A stretch of 64,000 nt of DNA, from contig JAALGY010000038.1 of the NCBI GenBank assembly GCA_032358165.1, positions 1,302,001-1,366,000 on the forward strand, written 5' to 3'. This stretch comes from Diplosphaera chodatii (taxonomy: Eukaryota > Chlorophyta > Trebouxiophyceae > Prasiolales > Stichococcaceae). Numbering within the stretch: position 1 is the stretch's first letter; each line of letters begins with the position of its first letter. Positions 24,929 to 35,531 of the stretch are shown here, piece after piece. The translations under genes were made by a program, and so were the position numbers. The notes beneath the pieces are model-generated. The model was not told where the DNA came from and made no database searches. It was given only the letters and a program-made list of their open reading frames with translations.

Positions 24929-26995
24929 ATGCGGCAAGTTGGGCCAAAGGCGCAAAAAGGACAGGAGGGCACAGTCAAGCTCATACCAGAGGAAGGCAAG
25001 TCGCTGTGTGTGACATTTGCCGGCGCACTGAGCATGCCACTGCTGGTGCGCTGCGACCAGACCAGCAGGATGATCGCTGACCTGAGTTTGCGAAACGGGG
25101 CCTCCTACGCAGGCGAGGACCTGTGGCATGTGTACAACCTGGTGCGCACGGGGGATCTGGTCAGTGCAACCACGTTTCGAAAGATTCAGCGTGACAGCGG
25201 CGCCGGCCAGGAGAGCGAGAAGATCAAGCTGAAGCTCAGCATACGTGTCGAGACCATTGACTTTGACCCTGAAGGTCTGCCCTACGTCTCTGCCAAAAGT
25301 AGCATCTGACAGTGCCCTGGCCGAGAGGGCTGCGGTGTCGTGAAGGATGTGCAAACAAGCACTACGCCCTTCATGCAGGGCAGGAAATTCGGCTGAGCGG
25401 GAAAAACCTGACAGAAAACGAGTACGTGAAGCTGGGCGCGCACCACACGCTGCAGCTGGAGCCACACCGTGCCTTCCAGCTCAGCAAAACCGTCTGGGAT
25501 GGCCTCGACCTGGCACGTATCCGGGAGGCGTGCGACCCCTCGGTGTCTGCCGACCTGGCAGTCGTTCTGATCACGGCAAGCACTGCTCCTCTTTACTGGT
25601 GATGTTCACGGCGGCTTGGATCGTGACACTGGTGCCTCCAGGATGCATGGCACCAAGTGTAAGCAGGCACCTTATGCTCTGTACAGGAGGGCCTTGCCAA
25701 CGTGTGCCTGGTGGGTGCCAGCATCACGGTCGTGGCCGCCAAGGTGGAGGGCAGCATCCCCCGCAAGCGTGGCGCCGCGGCAGCTGGCTATGACAAAGCA
25801 CTGGACCGCTTTTTTGACAAGGCAAGTCCCTGCTGCTTCTTGCCCCAGGCACTGGGGGCAAGTCATGCAAGACTTTGATTGCGTCGACCAGTATCTGCAC
25901 ATGTGGCTCTTATATGACCAACATGGCAGTTGCACAGGTCCTGCTGGCCACCGTGCGGCATGTTGATTGGGACATCGTCAAGTGCCTTGTGATAGCGGGG
26001 CCAGGCTTCGCCAAGGACAAGTTCCTGGAGTTTTTGACAGCCGAGGCAGTGAAGCGAGACCTGAAGTGCGCCACTGTTTGCCTTGATGCTGACCACACCG
26101 GGCGCTTTGCTGCACAGTCAGCGCCCATCCTTCAATGGTCATATGGCTGGGTTTACAACGTGCAGGCCGTTCCAGACCCACAAGCGCAACATCCTTGTGG
26201 CGCCGGCTTCATCGGCCTTCAAGCACTCTCTCAAGGAGCTTTTTTCCGCGCCTGGTCTTGCTGTTGAGATCAAGGTGCACACCTGACGCACAGCTCACGA
26301 GTTGGATGAAAATGGCGGGTCGACCAGATGTCAAGCGATCATACTCTCCACTTCGCCAGATGACAACTGTGTCATGGCACTGTAGGACACCAAGGCAGCA
26401 CGAGAGGTGAAGGTGCTGCAAGACTTTTTCAGCATGCTGTCATCCGACCCTGCGCGCGCCTTCTATGGGCCAGGTGCGGCGGCATAACACTGACTGGTGC
26501 CCTACTGAAACGGGCGTCGGTCATGTCCTACACAGACTTTGCATACACTGACTCCTGAAATACATGCGTGGTGCAGGGCATGTGCGCGCAGCGCATGAGC
26601 TTGGTGCCGTGCAGACACTGCTTATCACAGACACCTTGTTCCGTATCAATGATGTGGCGGCCCGGCAAAAGTACAGCCTGCTCGTGGAGGAGGTGGAATC
26701 TGGCGGCGGCGAGGTCTTCGTGTTCTCAGGTGCGAAAGGACTGAACGCTGCAAGCACCTGCAGTGATGGCTGACGCGGCCGTGTCAGGGTGATGCGCTTG
26801 CCAGCCCTGGTGACATGGTTGTCTCATTGAAGGAGCATCCGCGCTGCAGGCATGCACACAACGGGCGAGCAGTTGGATCAGCTGACAGGGCTGGCGGCCA
26901 TCCTTCGCTTTCCACTGCCAGACCTCGAGGATGCGGAGTTCGAACCAGACGGCACACGGATGGGAGAAGAAGCTGTTGGCGTTGAACCTGCCTGA
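24929..26995 (+). CDS. PELO: Pelota (Dom34), ribosome rescue factor
   Basis: Nine exons (24929-24995, 25113-25274, 25379-25575, 25687-25821, 25938-26065, 26166-26274, 26386-26473, 26577-26729, 26850-26995) give 394 residues. Conserved blocks appear in order: [136 protein letters not shown], and [22 protein letters not shown]. These are the Sm-like N domain and the eRF1-like central and C-terminal domains. With Hbs1, Pelota releases ribosomes stalled at truncated mRNAs (no-go and non-stop decay); the eRF1 GGQ motif is absent, as expected. Three of eight introns have GC donors (24996, 25576, 25822), two of them perfect AAG/GCAAGT. The C-terminus is a short acidic tail. Confidence 0.97.
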
Positions 26996-27368
26996 GTGTC
27001 AGTTTCGCACATGGGGTGCAGCCTTGCTGCTGTTACAGTTCACCGTACATGAAGCACATTCTTTACAGAGTTGGCTGCACATCTTTGATGGTGATTGAAT
27101 TGCAGCAAATGACAAGTTGTTCTTCCCAGTATCAAACCATTGCAGTATGACACACTTGCTGCAGTCTGCAACACCAGGCTACATGGGGCTTCACGATGGT
27201 TCACTTCTGCAGTCTCCCATATGGGAGTGCGCAGCTCGCTGGTCCAACCCACAAACACATACATGATGGACAGTCCTTCGCAGGCTGTGCTGCTTGGAAG
27301 GTGTCCTCAGTCTCCTGCGAACGACCCAGGTGACGCTTCATCCTATGAAGTCGGGTGCACAACGACCA
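26996..27368. other. Convergent spacer PELO / Gly-rich protein
   Basis: No gene is seen. The plus-strand motif TTACA near 27034 and 27063 reads TGTAA for the opposing minus-strand gene and may be part of its poly(A) site. Confidence 0.4.
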
Positions 27369-28599
27369 TCAGACCAGTACGACTAACATATGCCACTGGA
27401 TGCAAATGTAGCATAGCGCCTCTGGGGTGACATAGCAATTCCCGATATGCACATGAAGACGCACACCTCCACCGCATCCGCCTCCGCCGCAGCCACCGCC
27501 ACCACAGCCGCCACCACATCCGCCTGCAAAGACAAGAAAGTTTGCACCACATTGCCCCTTGCATGTCCTGTGTTACTCTGTGTCCCACACCAGATGAGCA
27601 TGCTCGCTACCGAGGGCAGCTCGGCCCACAGCTAATGTCTAGACCTCTTGCATACAGAGGGGTACATGGCGGCCAATCGCTGCCATGCCAGAAATAAGGG
27701 CGGCATCTTGCGACCAGCTACGCTATCACACCCCCACACCCCATGCTCTCGTGCAATGCTGGCAGTCACCTCCACCACCGTCGCCACCATCGCCGCCAAG
27801 CGCAGATCCCAGGAAGAGGCCTCCAAGGAGGCCCGCCCCGCCGCCCATGAGGGCGCCACGGCCCATGCCGCCACCGCCACCGCCGCCAAACATACCCTTG
27901 CGTGGCGGCACGCCTGTCGAATGGCGACGAAGACACCGCTCTCAGACGCTACACACAGACCCAACACACTGGAAGGGGCCGCACTTATGGCAAGCCAGCT
28001 CCTCCATGCAGCAGGTGTCATGGTGGTATGTCGCTGGCATCTCTGCCAACAAAATAAACAGCCACCATGTCATACGTCTTGCCACCATGCCAGCGGCTCG
28101 TGCGTCAAAGTATGCCCATGCCTCAGGGCACTGCAGTAGCAGGCAGGTGTGGCGCACCATACGGAGCTGCGCCGGGGTAGCCTCCAGGTGCGCCGTAGCC
28201 AGGTGGCCCGTACCCCGGCGCACCATACCCCGGCTGCACGTTGTAGCTCTGCTGGCTGTAGCTCGGCTGCCCTGGCACCGGCTTCTGTCCCTCATACTGC
28301 TGATAGCCCGCCTGCTCGTTGAAGCCCTGGTCTTGGTTGAAGGGCCCAGCGGCTCCATAGCTCGGATATGATCCGGTGGGCTGCCCTGGAGATGGAATGT
28401 TTCAAAGCATTCAACAAAACCCTTGAATAGGTCCAGAGCACTCGCGTGAGAACAACAGAACGGTATAGACAGCGTGCTTCTCCGCGTCACCTTGCTGATA
28501 TTGATTGTACCCGTTCTGCTGATACCCGCCGTTTTGTTGGTAAGGCTTCTGCCCAGAAACGCCCATGCCGCCAGGCGGCTTACCTAAGCACTGCCCCAT
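27369..28599 (-). CDS. Gly/Pro/Tyr-rich protein with MGxC N-terminus (GPRP-like)
   Basis: Four exons read downward: 28599-28491, 28385-28158, 27913-27770, 27523-27369; about 211 residues. The start MGQCLGKPPGG fits an N-myristoylation signal with an adjacent Cys for palmitoylation, so membrane attachment is likely. Next come Gln/Tyr/Gly-rich repeats (YQQNGGYQQNGYNQYQQ), then Pro/Gly/Tyr repeats of the GYGAPGYGPPGYGAPGGY kind. A short conserved-looking PPRKGMFGGGGGGGMGRG block with a hydrophobic Gly/Leu stretch (LLGGLFLGSALGG) follows, and then a Gly/Cys-rich tail (CGGGCGGGGCGGGGC). The layout recalls plant glycine- and proline-rich proteins (XYPPX repeats plus Gly/Cys tail), whose function is poorly known. 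The last exon end (stop 27369-27371) is the least certain part; after the Cys tail the sequence becomes ordinary and an extra intron could remove it. Confidence 0.6.
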
Positions 28600-29311
28600 G
28601 ACCAGAGCTGTGTGCTGTTCAGACCAATTCCTGCGGTCCCCCCTCCTGTGGCGCAACGCAGTCTGCATGCAACACACGCATCAGCTCATTCACCGGCGCA
28701 CGGCAGTGAAAGGCGGCATTTGGTGTTTTGTACAGGTGTGTGCTGGTCCAGGTATGTTTAGACGCGCTGATATTATCTCCAACGCAGTTGGAAGCTGACA
28801 GGAGTGTCATTGGGCATCATCGGCATGGCTGATACCAAGCATGCAGCACATGGCGTACCGGAGAGCGGCGCCGGTACGTCTCAGAGGACCACACAGACTC
28901 GTTTGCTGCTGCAGGCAAGTACGCAAGAGTGTCTGCCGTGTGGCCATCCTGCAGCGTGCAGTTGCATCGCAGCTGCTCGAGGTTGAATTTTGTTTTCGCA
29001 ACCCTGATACCCTGTGTTGAAAACGGCAATTAGATTCATAGATGCCCCCAACATTTGCATCATATACCACTGCAGCCAATGTAGAGCTGATGAGCGATAT
29101 ACATTGGCTTGCCGACGACCTGTTTGATCGGTTAGATCAGCATTCATTTTCGTTACATCTGCGCACACCGCTGACCCTGTTTGTCCCGTTGCCTGCGAGC
29201 TGAACGACCGTTCACACATAACATGCACCTTTGAGCACTGTGTGTGCAAGAGTATATTTGTGTCGGCACACACAAGAGGTTCACAGAAGCTTGCAGCGTG
29301 CATGCTGCAGT
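28600..29311. promoter_or_regulatory. Divergent region upstream of the Gly-rich gene and NUP88
   Basis: No clear gene is present. A plus-strand ATG at 29090 opens MSDIHWLADDLFDRLDQHSF and could be an upstream first exon of NUP88, but I could not join it to the next exon with confidence. Confidence 0.35.
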
Positions 29312-32300
29312 ATGCGTCGCCATGCTGGCCTGCAGCAGCTGTGCGAGGGCTCTGGCCTGGTTGCTGCCAGCCAAGGACGACGAGCATCGCCGCTGTTGGC
29401 ATATGATGGACATGGGCTCCTGTGAGACCCTGATGAACAGGGATTGAGCACGGTGCTGCATGTGCAAATGGTGTTGCACAGATAAGTGGCGCCCTCAGAC
29501 TATCACATATGCCGTAGGTATGCGTACGATGGGGAACACGAACTACGGTCGGTCAGTGTGCGTGAGCAGCTGCTGAACGATGCAGATGAGGTAACCCTGC
29601 TGCGTATATCTGATCAGTGTGTGCACCTAGCTCTCAGATCATGGCAGCGGCAACCATACCGGCTTTACGCTGCACTCGCAGCCATCAGAGGCAGGGCAGA
29701 GCAGCGCACACCAGCAGCAGTCGCGTGTGCTGCGGCCACAGCCAGCGCTACCATGCACAGCGGAGCGCCTGCACATCAATCGCGCAGGAACCTATGCCCT
29801 GCTGTATGGCCATACAGCCAGCAATGAGGTGGTGCAACTACCATATGGTTGACAGATCTGTGCACATGCCTGCTGAAATGCAGCCTGACATCGATGATGC
29901 CACACTGCGCCCCTGACACTGTTGAGGCTGCAATTTAGGAGGATGGACTGCCAGCACTTCATGTGGTCAGCCTCACGCAGCGTGACGATGACAACACAGC
30001 GCTGCCGCTGGAGGATGTGCAGCTGGTCGACCGCCCAGGGCTGCAGCTGCTGCAGGCGTCCTGGCACCCCAGCAGCGACGTGCACTTTGCAGTGTTGGCC
30101 TCCGACAACGTCTTCCGGCTGTACCACATCGACGATCTGTCATCGCCGGTGAGCAGAAGAATGCCATAAGTAAGGTTGTCGACCTGCACACTTTGTCGCC
30201 TGGCCATCGCTGCTGCCTACTCTTCACTGCACTGTGTTGCAGGAACAGCAGGTGGAGCTGCGGCTCAGGGAGCGGCAGCCGCTGGGGCTCACAGACATGG
30301 AGGGCAGCCAGGCGGTGGCCTTCGCCTTTGGCTCGCTGCACATGTGGTGCGCCAGCATCATCTGCATTACAATGGATCATGTTTGGCGACCGGCTCATCT
30401 GTATGCCAGAATGCACTCATGCTCGAACACGCTGAACCTTCTGTTCCACCTGGCATGCAGGGAGCGGTTTTCAGTGTTCTTCGCATGTGCAGACGGCAAA
30501 TCCTTTGTGGTGGTCCCCTTCGTGCCTTTCGGTGAGCGTGCTCTTGGCGGATCTCACCTGGTTCACCCTGTTGCACGACTCTCATTATCTGCATGTCACA
30601 CCCTTGACCGGCTGCGCAGGCTGCGCGCTGCCAATGGGTGCGCTGCGCAGGCTGCATGCACACACGGAGGTCATGGATGATGCTGCTGACCGCAGCTGCA
30701 CGCGCGCCTGGCTGCAGCGGGTACATCGACCTCGCATCTCAATTGCTCCTCCGCAGTATGCTGTGACGGTGCCTTATGTCTGCACGTGCCCAGCCCTGCT
30801 CAGCGAGGTGCAGCTCGAGTTGCGCAGTGCACCAGGCTGATGTTGTGCGGCGCTCAACAATCTCTGGAGTCAGATGCATACTTGTGGCTTCACCATGCCA
30901 GGCGTTTCCGGCAGCACTGGATGGGGATGGGAGTGCCAATGGCGCAGTTGACGGCATTGCATGCTATCCAGCGGCGCTGGATGAGCATGCGCCGGCACTG
31001 CAGGTAGGCTGCTGTTGGTCGTGATGGTCAGGAGGTTGAGCTTCAGCAGAGGCTGCAAGCCGAGTGTGCAGCTGGCGAGTACATCATGCAACCTGTGCAG
31101 GGGCCACTGCCGCTGGAGTCCCCCGGCGGCGGGGAGCACTCTAGTTTGCTGGACGTTTTGGAGGGAGATGATGACGTGGTCACCTGCGCTACCCTGGGGT
31201 GAGCCACGGCCTAGCCCTGCTCTCTCACTTTGAGCCCTCGGGAGGGACGCTGCTCTGATGCTACATGGTTATGAAAATGTTTCGAGATGCACGCAAGCAG
31301 AATGCTCACATGCGCACAGTGGGCTCACTTGCTTCCTGTCCCCGTTGCAGCTGTCATGGCGCCATATGCTGCCTTGCAATTGGTACTGCCGGCGGCGCAG
31401 TGGCTCTGGCAGTGTTTGCCGACACATTGCAGCCTCGCTGGGCACCACAGCCGCCACAGGTCGGCTGGCTGCTGATTGCACGCTGCTGATTGCTGCCCCT
31501 TTGTGTCGACTGGAGCTGGCAACCTCAGTTGACAACTGCACCTGTGAGCTTTTCGAGTGGGCTGCCCTCAGGCGCACCTGGATGGCAGTGGGGGAATCAC
31601 GCGGGTCCGCCAGCAGGCTGCTCGCTGTGCAGCTGATGCGCCACGCCTGCTGCTCATCGATGTCGTACAACTGCAGGTTTGAGTGCAGATGCAGTCAATC
31701 TTAGCACTGGCTTGGTCTAGCAACATGGTCTGGTCAAGCATGCATTGCAACAGATGCACGCCTGGGCTGTGCGTGAAGTGGACATGCCATCAGAACAATG
31801 GGTGTGCTGTTGTTTGCAGAATGAAGACATTGGGGCGCAAGCAACCATAAGCATCCAGCTTCTGCCATCACATGCGGACGCAGAGAGCTTACATGCTGTA
31901 ACTACTGGTGGTGCGACGCCTAAACTGGATGGCCGATTTATGTTCGTTCCACGCCTAACAGACTCTTCCTACACACTGTTTTGGCTTCACATATATGCGC
32001 TGGTTTTCTGCCAAAGCCCTATGTGCAGAGTCACGCAAAGCATGACAGGCTGAAGTTGACAGCAGGGGTTGTTGCACTCCGGCTGCCCTGGCTGCCGCGC
32101 GTCGCGGCCCTCGCAAGCACGCCGGAGGCTGACAGCAGCGAGCGGTCACCGCTCCCATCCACAAACGTGCAGGAGGTCTGCAAGGCCAGCTCACGCACCA
32201 CAGGTGTGGCCTGCATGGTACACGCTACAACGGCGCTCAGCTGACTCACACGGACCTCCTGACGTAGGAGTTTGATTGGTGAACCAGAACATGCAGTTGT

Positions 32301-33823
32301 GGGCATGCAGGTGCGTGCGTGATCGGTGATGCGCTGCTGGGCACGGCAGTGGTCGCATGCGATGCAGACGGCAGAGTGCAGTGCATGGTGCCTGCTGCCA
32401 GCCCCGCTGAGCAGCTGCTGGGCCAGCAGCACAGCCTCGCAGCTGCAGCGAGCCCCGCCACTGCACTGGACGACCCTGAGATGGTGCATACGAGTGCATG
32501 CTTTAAATAAGCTCATCGCCTGCAGCAATGTCATGTTGCAACCATCGAGTCGACATAGCTGTCGAAGCTTGAACACGCGTGGCAATGTCCACTTGTGCTG
32601 ATGCAAGTGTGCAGCGACTCACACCTGAGATCTTACTGCTGAACAGGAGTCCACGGTGGCCCAGCGATTTGGGCAGCTGTTGCACCAACCAGATGCCAGC
32701 GGCATAGCCCCAGCTGGCCCGCGGTATGCGGCCACGTCTGATGGACAGCGCGCTTTGGCAGACGCAGTGGCGGCGCTGCGCAAGCGATACGTGGAGTTTG
32801 CTCACACTGCGCACCACGATCTGCTGCAGGTAAGTGGGTATGGTGCCCCGAACACTCGGTGATGCCCCGCGGCCAGAGAGCATTGGCACACCCTCCAGCA
32901 GTCGGTCACAGCTTGCGTGATAGGTCTGCATAGTGATCTGACAGTGTCGCACTGCCTGCTGTGCAGCATGCCAAGCGGCTGCAGGGCAATGCGGCTGATC
33001 AGGAGCGCAAGCTGGCGACGCTGCAACGACAAGCAGCGCAGCTGGCAGAAGCGGCCAAAGAGCAGGAGCAGCAGCTGATGCGGTGCGCTGGCAAAGCGTT
33101 GCACTGTCTGCTGATACTGTCCGCGTGCATGCTGACGACTTGGGTGTAGTGCTGTGCGACGCCATGTTGCGCTACAGACTGCCATGACAACCTGCTTGTA
33201 GCAGCTCAACACGCAATTCTCCTCCACCGGCTGCAGCGCGACGGAGCTGCACCGCAACCTGGACGCGCGCTTCCAGCTGCTGGCATCTCTGCACTGGTCG
33301 CTGCCGCAGCCGATGAGCACTGCAGAGAGTGCCTTTTCAGCCAGCGACCTGCCCGCCCTCGAGCGCATCGCTGGCGACCTGAAGCGCAAGTGCCAGGTGG
33401 GTGCCCTGGTGGGATGTGACCCTCGGCTGCGTCTTCAGCAGTGTACAAGGCGGCCATGTCGCTGCTCATGCTGTCGGTGCCAAGCAGATACGGCTGCGAC
33501 GAGCCTGTGGTACTGCAGGCTGCAGCTGGCCGCGTGGACATACTGCAGGAGACACCGGCGCAACCGGTGGCGAGCACAGCGCAGCGGGTGGCAGCCCTGC
33601 CACCAGCGCAGGTGAAAGACTGGTCGACAGCCATGCACAGTACCCGTTGCGCAGGTGCTTGTGTGTCTTGGATACCGAAGTATTCATGACAAGCTGATGA
33701 TGACGATGACGATGGTTGCAGGTGCGGCGTGTGCGCGAAGCACTGGCTGAGCAGGCTGCAGTGCTGGCAGCCAATCGCGTCAAGGCGCGGGCTTTGACAG
33801 ACTGCCTGGCAGCTGAGCTGTGA
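29312..33823 (+). CDS. NUP88: Nucleoporin Nup88 (plant MOS7-like)
   Basis: Nineteen exons: 29312-29421, 29518-29590, 29682-29828, 29939-30148, 30243-30346, 30461-30531, 30620-30720, 30902-31003, 31047-31198, 31351-31459, 31572-31676, 31820-31910, 32066-32203, 32311-32483, 32647-32829, 32967-33082, 33237-33400, 33442-33611, 33722-33823. The N-terminal half is a WD-like propeller with LLQASWHPSSDVHFAVLASD, NVFRLYHIDDL, FSVFFACADGKSFVVVPFVPF, PRLLLIDVVQLQ and GGVVALRLPWL. The C-terminal half is a coiled coil (KRYVEFAHTAHHDLLQ, RKLATLQRQAAQLAEAAKEQ, LDARFQLLASLHWSLPQPMS). Nup88 sits on the cytoplasmic face of the nuclear pore with Nup214 and limits CRM1 export; in plants it retains defence regulators. 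Two introns are under 50 bases (31004-31046 and 33401-33441). The true start may lie upstream at 29090. Confidence 0.87.
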
Positions 33824-34486
33824 TGACCTGGGCTGTCATGCCTGCAATTTCTAGCTTGGTGGATGTGACGTCGACGCGAACGGTCACACTTGATGTCAAC
33901 ATCATAGGAAAAATCGCAGCTACGGTACATGCGCAACATCTGTTGTCGAAAAGGGGGACCGTATTGTAGTTGCTACGCGGTGGCAGTTCCAAGTGAGGGT
34001 TGTGCAGCTTAAGATGGTGTAGGGTGCGAAGTGTTGCATGGATGCAGCGATGTGTAGGGAGGCAACTTTGTCAGACTGGCTTTGTGTCTTTTCCAAGTTG
34101 TTGAAGAAGGCACAAGTGGTCGCGCAATTGATTTGGCGAGACTCAAGTGCAAGTGTTACAACCAGCCGCCGGCTTCGCCGTGGGCATGCACCTCGACCAA
34201 ACGAAACGTGAACCTGCCTGTTCGATACAGCCGAATAGACCACTGTTACAGTGTTTGAAGGCCCGCCGCCGCACTCAAGGAACCAGCAAAACCCTTGAGC
34301 GAGTGCGGGGTCTTCACAGAGCGTTGGACACAACAAGCGTCCTCCACCCTCCCCACTGTCCGCTGACGAGAGCAATGGCCCTACAAAGTGTTGCTCTCCT
34401 CACCCTCATCATCCTCGCTTTCCAAGCCGACTGCCTTTGCTGTCCGTAGCCGAACTCTTCTTCATGAAAGGTGGGTGGCGGTCCGC
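33824..34486. other. Convergent spacer NUP88 / RBCS
   Basis: No gene is seen. Minus-strand TGTAA motifs at 34246-34250 and 34156-34160 suit the rbcS 3' end, about 240 and 330 bases past its stop. Confidence 0.45.
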
Positions 34487-35050
34487 TTACACGGAGCGAG
34501 CGTCAGGGGCCTTGAACTCGCTGGCGCCCTTGGGGCGGTGCACCAGGAAGCCCGCGCACTGGACCTGGCGGACGTTGTCGAAGGCGACAATGCGGATGTA
34601 GGAGGCGGGGAAGGCATCCTCGCACGCGCGGATCTCCTTCAGCACCTGGCTGGGGTCAGTGCAGCCGAACATGGGCAGCTTCCACATCGTCCAGTACCGG
34701 TTGTCATAGTAGCCCGGCTCGCCGGTGCCGAAGCGGATGTTGGCGTAGTCCTTCACGTACGCCTGCTCAGCCTCAGCGAACTCCAGGGTGGGGATGAAGC
34801 CGTTGTTCACGATGTAGTCGACCTGCTTGGCGATCTCCTCGTCGGACAGGGGCGGCAGGAACGAGAAGGTCTCGAAGAACTTGTTGTCCAGGGGGGTCCA
34901 CACCTGCATGGCCTTCACGGAGGCGCCGTTGCTCACGGTGCGGGCCTGGAAGCTCGCGCTGCGGGCAGCCGGGCGCTGCAGGGACGCGCGGGTCACGCGC
35001 GGCGCCTGGGCCACCACCGGCACAACGTTCATGGACATAGCGGTCTGCAT
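34487..35050 (-). CDS. RBCS: RuBisCO small subunit precursor
   Basis: A single uninterrupted frame of 187 residues on the minus strand. The chosen start [18 protein letters not shown] opens an Ala/Arg/Ser-rich chloroplast transit peptide of about 45 residues. The mature protein starts at [20 protein letters not shown] after a VKA cleavage context, and continues with [53 protein letters not shown] and [17 protein letters not shown]. It assembles with the plastid-encoded large subunit into L8S8 RuBisCO in the stroma or pyrenoid. It is the only intronless gene in the window; rbcS of other green algae usually has introns. The frame stays open upstream to 35407, but that part is low-quality and contains no conserved sequence, so the internal ATG is preferred. 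Confidence 0.97.
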   Translation of the reverse strand: MQTAMSMNVVPVVAQAPRVTRASLQRPAARSASFQARTVSNGASVKAMQVWTPLDNKFFETFSFLPPLSDEEIAKQVDYIVNNGFIPTLEFAEAEQAYVKDYANIRFGTGEPGYYDNRYWTMWKLPMFGCTDPSQVLKEIRACEDAFPASYIRIVAFDNVRQVQCAGFLVHRPKGASEFKAPDARSV

Positions 35051-35531
35051 GGCGGCTGGCTGTGGGATCTGAGGGACGCGCGACTGAGCAGGGGTGCTCG
35101 TGCTCGTGCTGCGTGGGGAGGTGCAAAGACGGCAGAGAGTGGGCCGGACGGCGCAGCGGCAGGCTATGAGGCTGAGAATAAACCCTAAAGACGATAAGGG
35201 AACATTCACTCGCCATTGCTTGTTGTGTGGACACCCTGATTGGCACCTGCTGCAATAGGGCCTCCCGGTCGGGCCATGGGGGCAGCGTTTGAAGGGCGAG
35301 CAGGGCATTGAGGAATGGTCTCCCCAGAAACGGGGGCGCCCCAGCTCAAGGGGGTTGTGCAACCGGCCACACACAAGTGTGAACGCTCGTAGACCACGCA
35401 GGTGCACAACACGGTTCTGATCACCCGCGTGGCAGCCAACAACACTCGTCTGATCGTGACCACTGTTCCTGCACGCTGAGCGTTGGCGCTTGCCGCGTGC
35501 TGCAACATATCAAGGGCCCTCCTGCTCAGTC
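35051..35531. promoter_or_regulatory. Divergent promoter region of RBCS and the ACHT thioredoxin
   Basis: About 480 bases lie between two photosynthesis-related genes read in opposite directions. Shared light control would be plausible but no motif was recognised. No TATA-like element was seen at a typical distance from the rbcS start. Confidence 0.4.

Noticed and set aside
31955..32065. Read-through of a NUP88 exon past 31910
   Set aside because: Using the donor at 31911 joins SLHAVTTG to GVVALRLPWL, the expected Nup88 block; reading through ends in a stop.
35051..35407. Upstream extension of the rbcS open frame by 119 codons
   Set aside because: The extension has no conserved sequence, includes Cys/Pro-rich noise and would bury the transit peptide; the ATG at 35050 gives a normal precursor.
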